Source: Batkoa obscura | Lineage: Eukaryota; Entomophthoromycota; Entomophthoromycetes; Entomophthorales; Batkoaceae | Length of the DNA: 29,993 nucleotides | Direction of reading: 5' to 3' | NCBI GenBank assembly: GCA_030770535.1 | Contig: JASVEC010000221.1 | Span: 1 to 29,993 of the forward strand | In this document: positions 19,619 through 29,552 of the stretch, piece after piece | Layout: each line of letters begins with the position of its first letter | Numbering within the stretch: position 1 is the stretch's first letter | Program-made: the position numbers and the translations under genes | The notes under the pieces: generated by a model | Seen by the model: the letters and a program-made list of their open reading frames with translations, nothing else | Databases searched by the model: none | Told to the model about the DNA's origin: nothing

Positions 19619-19934
19619 TATATTAATTTTAAATGGAAAAAAATCGAAAACGGCTTCTGATAAGAATCATGGTATGAAGCTTAATAATAGATATGAATAG
19701 ATAATACAGATTACTTGAAAATGTTTGTTTTTAAGCTTTAATATACTATCGCTTTTTTATACTAAATAAATTGTTTTATTTATAACCAAATATTTTTAAA
19801 TTAATTTGAACTTGACTTATTATCACACTTCATTATAGTTTTCTCTGATATAAGTTGAGGTTAATTTTTAGAACTTAAAAAATAAAACAATATTATTTTA
19901 TAATATAAAAACAATCATTATTATTATATTGATA
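19619..19934. other. AT-rich gap, nothing recognised
   Basis: Sequence between the transposon flank and the dynamitin stop codon is AT-rich and likely includes the dynamitin 3' untranslated region. No repeat or RNA gene was seen. Confidence 0.65.
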
Positions 19935-21465
19935 TCAACCTTGAGTAAGTTTTTGAATACGTTCATTTAAGCTAGAAAGCTTGGTTTCAATATTTGATAC
20001 TCTACTATTAATAGTGTTAACTGCGCTATCGAGATTTTTAGACAGCTATTCAATCATTATTAGTATAGATAGTAATAACACATAAGTAAAATTACCATAG
20101 CAGCTCTATCTTTAGCTAATCTCGTATCTTTATCGGCGGTTTTAATTAAAGATTCGATTTTATCAGTAATCAAAATTAAATCTAAAGCCTCATTATGGAA
20201 CCCGCCGAGTGCCTTCAATCTCGAAGAAAAGATAGGTGCTTGAAGGAGTAAAGGTTCCAACTTGTCAAAAACATCCATTAATTGTTCAACCTATGATGAA
20301 TTAATGCATGTTTAGTATAAAATTATATTATTGGTTATACCCTATTTGTTACTTCAATGTCAATTTCATCTGGATGAAATAATTCTTCTCTTCTCATTCG
20401 ATTATTTTCCGAATTGATGACTTCTAACTCAGCGTTGATACTTTTAATTTGTTTAATCACATATTCTAAATGGTGGCTATCTGCTATCACTTTCATTAAC
20501 TCATAGACTCGAGCCATATTTCCGCCAAAGTTCATAAATTCAGGCTAGTACTATTAGTTATGCAATGTTACATGAAGTAGTCTATTAATTTTACTACATC
20601 CGCTGGCTTTTGGGTTTCGGGGCCAAGTAAAGATTCTAAACTTTTAATTCGATTTTCAATTTTATATGCGTGCGTTCCTTCCTATTATTAAAACAAAAAT
20701 ATACAAATAAAGGAGATTATACTATTACTTACTTTTTTATAAACAAGTTCAATAGGAGGTTGATAAACAAGTTCTCTTTTAGATGGGTCGTTTAATTTTT
20801 GTAGACTTTTATTCACTTTTTCCAATAGCTTATTACCCATAATACTATTGTTTCCGTTTGAGAAATAATCTTCTTTTTTTTCAAGTTGGTGTAGTTTAAG
20901 CTCCGTGCTTTCGATTGAGCTTAAAGTTGTATTTATATCTATTCCTTCTTCCATCTCTACATTTCCCTATTGCCATGTTATTTTGATATACTATTTTAAT
21001 TACTAAATTACTTTATTGATATCATCTTTTAGTTCTTCTAACTCTGATTTTAATCTCTGAAGTTTTTGTTCTGGGGTTTCATACTTTCCTTTCGTCTTTT
21101 TATTTGGAACTGATTCAAAAGTATCATTATTTAAACTTAACGCACTTAAAATGTTATTCAGATCCATTTCGAACTTTTCTAAATTGAAGACTTATTAATG
21201 AAATCATTACAAAACTTAATAAAGTACCTTCTTCATCTTCTATATCTGAGTTTGATTTAGAAATTGAACCTGGATTATATTCCATCCCCTTATTTTATAT
21301 TAATATATTTCCATATAATTTATCAAAATTACTTCAATAGTATCATCTGGCCTTGGATCAGCAGTTTCGTATACTTCCGCAACTCTCTAATAACTTTAGT
21401 ATCATATTTTATTAGTTAAAGTGCAGTACATTTTCATAGTCCATAGTTTCTCCTTGTTCACTCAT
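19935..21465 (-). CDS. DCTN2: Dynactin subunit 2 (dynamitin)
   Basis: Shoulder subunit of dynactin, the cofactor linking dynein to cargo. Nine exons (21465-21430, 21386-21333, 21288-21228, 21178-21012, 20966-20733, 20681-20598, 20544-20341, 20290-20096, 20045-19935) give 381 residues. The N-terminus has the dynamitin signature: a short acidic start, then AEVYETADPRPDD (human: EPDVYETSDLPEDD). ETPEQKLQRLKSELEELK matches human ETPQQKYQRLLHEVQELT. The rest is mostly coiled coil, ending NIETKLSSLNERIQKLTQG. The C-terminal block VEQLMDVFDKLEPLLLQAPI resembles the human SPIASTLPELVQRL region. The intron before exon 3 ends AAG rather than YAG, required for frame. All other introns are GT-AG and 43-53 nt. 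It is divergent from INTS11. Confidence 0.87.
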
Positions 21466-21633
21466 TTATAAAAATTAAATCGAACAATTAAAAAGATGAC
21501 CTATTTATATGCTCAACCAATTAAATGGTTTAAAACTTATTGATATTAAGGAGAGTTTGCTTGATATTGAATAGTAGGTTTTAAAAAGCATGGTTAAAAC
21601 TCATCTTTAACTCATTTGAATAACAATATTAAA
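21466..21633. promoter_or_regulatory. Bidirectional promoter DCTN2 / INTS11
   Basis: 168 bp separate the divergent start codons. A CCAAT motif lies at 21517-21521. No other clear element was seen. Confidence 0.45.
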
Positions 21634-23568
21634 ATGTCTACAATAACTGTAATGCCCTTAGGCGCTGGCCAAGATGTAGGTAAAAGTTGTATCTTGGTAA
21701 AAGCAGGAGGAAAGACGATCATGTTAGATTGTGGTATACATACAGGTTTATATGATCATCGAAAATACCCCGATTTCAGCTTAATAAGTAAAACTGGGAA
21801 CTATGGGGAGCACATTGATTGTATTTTAGTTACTCATTTCCATATTGATCATTGTGGCGCCTTACCACATTTTACCGAACAATTAGGCTACAATGGCCAA
21901 ATCATCATGTCTCATCCTACTAAAATTATATGCCCTCTTTTATTAGAAGATAGTAGAAGAGTGCTTGCTAATAAAGGTTTAAACGATGTTTATACTTCAG
22001 AACAGATCGCTGCTTGCCTTAAAAAAGTAGTTACGATTGATGTGCATCAAACCATTGAAATCGCCCCTGATTTTGAAGTAACTGCTTACTATGCCGGTCA
22101 TGTAGTTGGAGCTGTAATGTTTCACATTAAAATAGGAAATAAATCCATAGTTTATACAGGGGATTATAACATGACACCAGATAGACATTTAGGTTCAGCA
22201 TGGATTGAAAAACTAAGACCAGATGTATTGATCACTGAATCAACTTATGGTACCATGGTAAGGGAGAGTAAGAGAACCAGAGAAAAAAGTTTTTTGAAGA
22301 ATATCTATTATTGTGTATCACAAGGAGGAAAAGTATTGGTTCCAGTATCAGCATTAGGGACACCACAAGAGTTATTTATTTTAATCGAAACGTATTGGGA
22401 AAGAATGGGGTTAGTAAATGTGCCTGTTTATTTCCAATCTGTATTAACAATGAAAGGCAATGATTATTATAAGTTATTTATAAATTGGACGAATCAAAAA
22501 ATTAAAGATACGTTTATGGAGCATAACATGTTTGATTTTAAGTATATTAAAGAGTACAGACGAGAATACGTTGACTTACCTGGGCCAGCAGTATTTTTCG
22601 CCACTCCGTCTAATATGGGTTTTGGGGGTTCTTTAGAAATATTTAAAAAATTATGTCATGATCAAAACAATTTGGTAATTATGCCAGGTTATTGTAATCC
22701 AGGAACTGTAGGTGCTAAAGTTTTGACTGGAGCAAAGGTGATTGATGATGGGCAAGGTGGACAAATCGAAGTGAACTTACAAGTAAAAAAATTATCATTT
22801 ACGGCACATGCGGATTCAAAAGGGCTTATGCAGATGATAAGTCATTTAGAACCTAAAAATGTAATTTTGGTTCATGGCGACAAGAAAACGATGCACTCAT
22901 TGAAGCTTCGAGTAGAGGAAGAATTAAATATACCTTGCTATGAGCCAGCTAATGGTACTGAAGTTGTTTTAAAAAATAGTGAAAATATTCCAATACAAAT
23001 ATCTTCAAAAGTAATCGAAGAAGCTCATCAAAAAGCTTATAATGTTAGTAAATTAAAATCAATGAGCACTGTTGATCAATTTGATGATTATTTACAAATC
23101 AATGAGTTTAAACCAAACCCGGAAATTGAAGTCGAAGGAGTGTTAGTTTATGGTAATAATAAAGACATAAAATTAATGACTCAAGAGGAAGCAAGGTTAA
23201 AAGAAACACCAATTGAACTTGGACAAGAGCTAGGATGCATAGTAAATAGTTATTTAGAATTGCCATTAGCTATAGAAAGAGAAAAATATTACAAAGACTA
23301 TAACTTAGAAAGTTCATTTAAAAGAAGCTTGAATTTAATTGCTTTCTTATTAAAAAGTAATCAAAGTATTAAGCATATCGTGGATATTAGAAGTGACTCT
23401 ATTATTGTGGATTCTCTTACGATTAATATTGTTAGTGAAGATTTGATTGAACAAGAAAATCCTTGCTTAATGACTAAAGTTAAACTTACTTATGTCTATG
23501 TTATAGATAATACAGCACCTTGTAAAAGAGCGTTAAATGAGATTCAAAAATTTATAGTCAAGGATTAA
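21634..23568 (+). CDS. INTS11: Integrator subunit 11 (metallo-beta-lactamase/beta-CASP endonuclease)
   Basis: Catalytic RNA endonuclease of the Integrator complex, which cleaves snRNA precursors and paused transcripts in the nucleus. Single exon, 644 residues from the ATG at 21634 (human: 600). The start PLGAGQDVGKSCILV and GDYNMTPDRHLG mark INTS11 rather than CPSF73, which has PLGAGQEVG. The metal site HFHIDH is at 68-73, the same numbering as human. Other metal-ligand and beta-CASP motifs are visible: AGHVVGA, GDYNM, TESTYG, FTAHAD and LVHGD. The usual ALGRAQE is ALGTPQE here, so a conserved Arg is replaced by Thr. The C-terminal domain (INTS9-binding in human) is present but diverged. Absent from budding yeast; its presence points to an early-diverging fungal lineage. 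Confidence 0.95.
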   Translation: MSTITVMPLGAGQDVGKSCILVKAGGKTIMLDCGIHTGLYDHRKYPDFSLISKTGNYGEHIDCILVTHFHIDHCGALPHFTEQLGYNGQIIMSHPTKIICPLLLEDSRRVLANKGLNDVYTSEQIAACLKKVVTIDVHQTIEIAPDFEVTAYYAGHVVGAVMFHIKIGNKSIVYTGDYNMTPDRHLGSAWIEKLRPDVLITESTYGTMVRESKRTREKSFLKNIYYCVSQGGKVLVPVSALGTPQELFILIETYWERMGLVNVPVYFQSVLTMKGNDYYKLFINWTNQKIKDTFMEHNMFDFKYIKEYRREYVDLPGPAVFFATPSNMGFGGSLEIFKKLCHDQNNLVIMPGYCNPGTVGAKVLTGAKVIDDGQGGQIEVNLQVKKLSFTAHADSKGLMQMISHLEPKNVILVHGDKKTMHSLKLRVEEELNIPCYEPANGTEVVLKNSENIPIQISSKVIEEAHQKAYNVSKLKSMSTVDQFDDYLQINEFKPNPEIEVEGVLVYGNNKDIKLMTQEEARLKETPIELGQELGCIVNSYLELPLAIEREKYYKDYNLESSFKRSLNLIAFLLKSNQSIKHIVDIRSDSIIVDSLTINIVSEDLIEQENPCLMTKVKLTYVYVIDNTAPCKRALNEIQKFIVKD

Positions 23569-23901
23569 TATGTTTATATTTATTTTTACTTTGTAATGAA
23601 TAGATTTAATGAACAAAGGTATTTTGTTGATTATTTTTACTATGATGGTATATAAGTTGCATTTTTATAAAAAAAATAAAGTCTAGCTATTTAAAATCAT
23701 ACTAAAAATATTCGAATTAAATTTATTAATTTTTGTGATTTTCATCATTTTACATCTGTAGTTGAAATATAACTCAATCCATACGATGCTACTATTATAC
23801 TGAAAAATAAGTTTGGTATAAATTATTATTAACCATAGACTTTAAAAGCAAATTCGATTCCACGACTACTTATTCTAACAAAGTTAATAATCAACTAAAT
23901 T
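23569..23901. other. Convergent 3' gap
   Basis: AT-rich sequence between the INTS11 stop and the second possible end of the MYO1 tail (23902). No repeat or RNA gene was seen. Confidence 0.65.
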
Positions 23902-26900
23902 TAATTGCGTGGGGGGATAGGTGGTCTAGGTGGAGGTTTAACTTTACTTGAACCTGTGGGACTAGGGCGAGCTGGAATCACTGGTCGATTAGATACTGGA
24001 ACTTCTGCTCTTCAGATTGATACTGGCTTTGAGGACGAGATGGGAACCTTGGATGTCCAGCTGCTTGACCACTAAGAAGTGAAGCAAGAGAAGAAACACT
24101 GTTAACACTACCTGTACCATTAGAAGAAGGATTTATAGGTTTGGGCTTAGGAGTAGGACGAGGTGGGATCGAAGGATTAGGTTTGGAGGCACTATTAGGT
24201 TTTTGATATGATATTGGTCTGTTTGGGATAGATGGCGCTTGATAATTACTGGCTCCATTTAAATTTCCTCTAGGACTATCGTCATCTGTTTCGTCACGTG
24301 CTTGTTGCTGTCTAGCTGCAAGCTCTGCTTTCCAAGCTGGTATGACATTATTTGATTCTGAATCATTGCTTCCAGTATAAGGGCGAGGCTTTGGAATTGG
24401 ACGTGGTGCAGGTTTGGGCTTAGAAATTGATACAGGAGTAGGCTTAGGCTTAGGCTTAGATACAGGCTCAAGTTCAGATTCATAATATTCTTCTTCATTA
24501 GCATAAGTTTCTACTTTTTGTTCAACCACTGTAGCTACTGAAACCGCTGGTCTTACTGTAGCTGGGGGTGGAGGTGGGGGAGCTTGCGCCCTTGGAAGCT
24601 CTTCAAGGTAATTTGAAGGAACCCATGATTGAACTCCATCTTTAATACCAAGCCACCAACCATTATCATCTTTTTGGGTAATTTCGAAGACATCACCTTG
24701 TTTAAAGGATCCTTCTGGGCTAGCTTCATTGACAAAGTCATAAATGGCTTTATAAAGTGGGTTTGACGGTGGAGGAGGAGGTAAAACTGGGGCGGAGGGA
24801 GGAGGTGGTGGAGCGCGACCAGATGATTGAGAAGTTGTATGCGTATGAGTTACCTGTGCTTTTGGCTTTGGCTTTGGTTTAGAATAGGTTGTAGCCTTGC
24901 GTGGTGGTTCAATTCTTGCACAAGGAGGCTCAGAAACAGAATCTGGGGATTTACCAGAACCAACTGAGACAGTATGATTCTTATAGCTATCATATTTATC
25001 TTCTTTCTCGTCCTTAGTAAATTTCAAAGTACCAGTTTTGTTGGATTTTTTAGAATATTCAATGCTAGAAGTTACATCTATAGTAATGCGGCTATTACTG
25101 GTATCCTTTAAATGAGTACACAACTCAGTTTTAAAAATAGTATTAATAACTAAAGCAATGTCATCTCGTACATGAATTACTACCCAATCATCACGTAATG
25201 TAGAAAGTGATGCTTTTGTGATGCTACCAAGTGGGACTTTACGTTCTAGCTTAATTTGAGCCATTTTTTTCTCGACAACTGTAGCAAGAATGTATAAATT
25301 TTGCCCAGAAATTAAGAGAATGCGTGGACTAGGTTTACTTGATCTAAGTGGACGTGGAACTAAAAGTTGTACTTTGGAGCTAAAGATTGCCTTTTCACCT
25401 GCAGAAAAACCTGCAGCGCTTCTAAACAATGAACCTACATTCTCTGAATTTACATTAAGGTAATCACCATAAAACCTTCTCATAGAAAGTAATGAGAATC
25501 TACGACGCTCTTTTCTTGAAGATAACATTTGATGAGAAGAATCACGCACATGTAATTGAACAATTTGGTCCTTATTCTTTCTAAAACAGCGCTGGATTTT
25601 GGCAGCGCATTCATTTCTATAAGCCAAATAACGTCTCCAAGCTCTTTGGATCCTTGCTGCCATATTATGCCAGTATTTATCTCTAAGGCTTTCTAAAGAC
25701 CAAAGTGTTTCTGGATGACGAATAAATGCTTTACTTACGCCTAATTGCCATTCTTCTTGTGGAATATTGATATCTCTTAAGATAGTTTCAGTCCCACTCT
25801 TAGCATCTCCTCTCCAAGTATACTCTCCAGCATAAGATGTCTTCTTTGATAACAAATAGAATCGTTCGACAAATTTTTCAAACGTTTGGCGATAAGCAAA
25901 GCCTGCTCTACGCACACGAATATTTTCACAAAGGCCTAAGTATTTGATTTGATGGAGGGACATGGGTTTTTCGTATTCTTTTGGGCTTTTACTTGAGTTT
26001 GGCTTTATACAACGAATATAAGAGGGTTGAGCTTTCATTAAGTTAGTTACTAAAGCTCCAGCTGATGTTTTAATTCTATCACTTGCAGTTGGAGGACGAC
26101 GCTTAGAATCTTGGTCTAAAAGGTCTGGGAAAAGCTGTTGGATAAAATCGGATTCGGAGGATTTTAATAAAGTTAAAATATCTTTCGATAATTGATCCTT
26201 GTTCTTATCTGTCATACCACGGATCTCATATTTTACATCACCAGCATAATGTTTGATAATAAATTGTTGTCCACGTTGTTCCAGATGTGGATTGCTAGCA
26301 CATAAGCCTAATCTTTGAACAAGGGATTGATCTGCAGCAGAAGGGTCAGCATGGGCAGTTGCACAAGCATCATTCATAGCTGCAAAGATACCGGGTGGGC
26401 GTTTTTCTTCAATCAAATCACATACAATTTTATTATTAAAGAATTTGATAGGGGTCCATTGAATTTGTTCTTTGACATATTCTTCTTGCTCTGATTTTAA
26501 TGTAAGCTCAATAAAAATTTGTTGAAGTTTTTCATTAACGTAGTTGATGCACAATTGCTCAAAACTATTATGATCAAAAATCTCGAACCCGTAGATATCT
26601 AATACACCTATTATGTAATCAAAATTACCTTTCTGTTTTAAGGCTAAATTTACACGATCTACAATCCAATCAAACAAACGATCATAAAGAGCTTTAGCCA
26701 TAGCATCACGAACAGAGTTAGCTTGATCAGCATTAAGAGGGACATCGTATATTGAACCTCGACGACCACCTCTTTTAGTTTCCATTACTCTAGTAGTCAA
26801 AGTTTTTTCTAAAGTACCACCATCTGATTGGACCAGATAACTTACAAAATCAGTAACATTTGAATCAGATATGTAACAACTGTTGTTATCTCCTTCAACA

Positions 26901-28223
26901 AACTGTACATTTCCTAACCATAATATTGAAGCTAAAACTCTATGAATATTAGTTTGTTCATCTTCTGATAATCCTATAACTCTCATTGCCTCGATAGTAC
27001 CATGATATTCTTCAATATCGTCCATCCCATCCACTGTTAAACAACCACTTTGGCAAGTATACCAGTAACTTTCAGGACCAGATATTCCGAAAAGATCTAA
27101 TAATTTTAATACCCCATTTAATTTATATAATTCAAAGCTACAAACCTTTATACTCTTGAGATGCACCTAAACAAAACTGATAAAATATATGGAAATTTCT
27201 TTCATCCTTGATTTGAGCAACTACTCTATTCTATTAATTATTAGTGTTAATTTCAAGCTAATAATAACCTTATACCTTTTCTAACAAATAGTTAGTAATA
27301 TGGGCTCCAGTTGGCTCACCATGACTGTTAAATTGGATTTCAAGGTATTTTCCCTAAATCATTAGCTAATTCTTTACTTATTAAATATTATTTGTCTCAC
27401 TTACATGTCGACTTGAATTATTGTTTCTCAAAGTTTTTGCACAACCAAAACTTTCTAACAATGGATTAGTAGCTAGCACCATATCTTTAACTTGTTTAAT
27501 AGCATCTGATTTCCCTCCACTCACTGTTGCAATGTATTGCATAATCTATTCCAAAAGTTAATATATTTTTAAATAAAAATACTCCATTTTTACCTTTTTT
27601 GCTGCCTCTATTTTATTTAATAAATTTTATTTTAATATGAGTTTTTTGTCTTTTAATATAAACATACCTGTTTTACCAGCACCGGATTCACCACTGTCAA
27701 TAATCAATTATTATATTTATACATTGGTATTTATAATTACCTAATAATCACACATTGATTTTCTTTATAGCTAACCATATTGTAATAAGCACCTTCAGCA
27801 ATAGCATAAACATGGGGAGGCATCTAAAATTTGAAAATTGATTAGCTTTGTAACATTTACAAAATTTACTATTACCTCTATCCTATTTTTACCTGTATAT
27901 GATTTTAGAATTTCATCACTATAAAGACCAAGATCTTTAAAGGGATTAACACTGATTAATACGTGACCGATATAAGTCTAAATCTAAATTAAGATTTATA
28001 TTGAATAGCATATATTTGTGTTACATATATATCTCCGTTAAAAAATCGTTTCTCCAAGTTCCTCATTGATAGCATCGTTATCGACTTTTGACAATAAAGT
28101 CATATCAGATACACCTACTTGTTTCTTTTTGAAACTATCTGTCCAATCAGCTTTCTTTGGTGGCTATATAAATTAGTTTAGCATACTCTTTTGCTATATA
28201 GTTTATGCTGTTTTTCTTACCAT
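23902..28223 (-). CDS. MYO1: Class I myosin, fungal type (Myo3/Myo5 homolog)
   Basis: Actin motor of cortical actin patches and endocytosis. Ten exons: 28223-28221 (ATG only), 28163-28025, 27977-27876, 27823-27741, 27693-27668, 27607-27594, 27545-27405, 27353-27276, 27230-27146, and 27096 onward to a TGA at 23980-23978, giving about 1262 residues. The P-loop is SGESGAGKT; switch I is [15 protein letters not shown]; switch II is [17 protein letters not shown] phosphorylatable TEDS serine is in [11 protein letters not shown]. Then come two IQ motifs ([26 protein letters not shown]), a basic TH1 membrane-binding region, Pro-rich TH2, and SH3 (ALYDF-like AIYDFVNEA to [10 protein letters not shown]). 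Exon 2 is 139 nt, one base too long: frame is kept only if one base is skipped near CTTGGAG (about 28045). The Pro-rich tail also continues in another frame to a stop at 23902. No acidic Arp2/3-binding tail is seen. Confidence 0.9.
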
Positions 28224-28304
28224 TTTGAAATCTTTTATAAATAAAATTAAAATAAACTTGGTGTTGTCTTAATTTTGATTGAAATTTTGACAAGAACTCG
28301 ATTG

Positions 28305-28381
28305 ATTGGTGTATTTGATTAAATTTTTTGGTGGCTTCTTTTTAGGAACCCTACGTTTAAGTTGAAATGCTTATTGATTGG
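28305..28381 (-). promoter_or_regulatory. Two CCAAT boxes upstream of MYO1
   Basis: On the MYO1 strand, ACCAATCAATC (28309 end) and CCAATCAATA (28381 end) lie 72 bases apart. Candidate HAP/NF-Y sites by motif and position; the doublet is stronger support than a single CCAAT in AT-rich DNA. Confidence 0.4.
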
Positions 28382-29047
28382 CAGGTTTTACTTGAATCAA
28401 ATGCTATCGAAACTTAAAAAGTGTATAAAATAGCAGCAATTAGCTTTTGGTACTTGATAACTACATTCATTTATACAATAAGTTTTGTAAATATATTGTA
28501 TATTGTATAAAATAGCAAGAATGATAGTAAACTTTAAAGTTTCTTTAAACTGTATTTTTATAGGTGTTTTTTCGAATTTTAGTGTAACATTGCCAGGTAT
28601 TAAAAAAATTTAAATAGTGGGAGATAGGTTGCTTTGCCATTAATTAAAAATAAAACTAAATACCTGAAGTTAAACTCAAAGTTAGTACTAGAAAAGCTCA
28701 CTTTAAGAAAATTCGAATATCTGAATTAAAACTTATTTTATATGATTCCATTTCTGATTGACAAAACATTAATTTCATAAAAAATATATGGGAACATATA
28801 AATCAACCAAGCTCTTGGTATTTTTGCTATTGATATTAAAGTTGTTAATATTTTAACAAAAGTTTTCTTCCAAAACTACATAGTAACGAAAATGTTTTTC
28901 TGCTTCGGCATTTTGATTACTTTTTAGTTTACTTAAAGTTCAAACAAAGCATTGAGTAGTTCATAATAAACATAAAGTATGCTCATATATCGAAATTAAA
29001 TCTAAAAAATTAAGCTACAATATTATTATGAAATAAGATTCACTATA

Positions 29048-29146
29048 TGTGGATATACTTTTTGCTTAAAAGTTTCACTAACAATTTTTCCACTCAAATA
29101 GCGTTTAAAAATAGAAAAAGTAATGAAATCAAAAAAAACATCCCCA
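29048..29146 (+). mobile_element. MITE copy J
   Basis: Forward 99-bp copy (TGTGGATATACTTTTTG to AACATCCCCA), flanked by TA on both sides (29046-29047, 29147-29148). Its 5' end is diverged, its 3' end near consensus. Confidence 0.88.
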
Positions 29147-29552
29147 TATCTTATTTAATTTCAAAACATATACAAAATACTAGACTTTTGCTTTTTTTAA
29201 TAATTTACAAAATAAAAAAGTAAATTTCTACCCAGTTTCGTTCAGCACTAGATCATATAAACAGTGTCACATTTTTGATTTAATTAGTCCATAACTTTTT
29301 ACAACTTTAGCCTAAATTAGACTGGAAAAAATTAGTGAATCCTAACAAGTTTCTACTCCCTATATCCATGAATTTTTAAATTTCATCTTGCAATTGAAAT
29401 TTCCATCATGGTAGCAAAATGTAATTTGGTTGGCTTAAAACCACATGTTGCTTTTTTGAGTGAAATGAAAAACAAAAAAACAAAAAAACAAAGATAGGTT
29501 GGGTTCATTGCTTTGTTTCTCTTATTGTTTAATCTAAGCTGATAACCTAACA

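Larger units (their letters stand above)
28224..29552. other. 1.3-kb gene-free gap with MITE and MYO1 upstream region
   Basis: Just upstream of MYO1 there are two reverse CCAAT boxes (ATTGG at 28305-28309 and 28377-28381), about 80 and 155 bp from its start. MITE copy J lies at 29048-29146. The rest is AT-rich with no recognised gene. The last part before 29553 must contain the SPX gene promoter. Confidence 0.6.

Noticed and set aside
23840-23880. tRNA-like AATTCGATTCC
   Set aside because: No paired stems around it; chance match in 3' intergenic DNA.
27097-27166. Methionine at 27166 as the myosin start
   Set aside because: These bases are the end of exon 9 plus an intron read in the wrong frame; the real motor domain begins at 28223 and includes the P-loop upstream.
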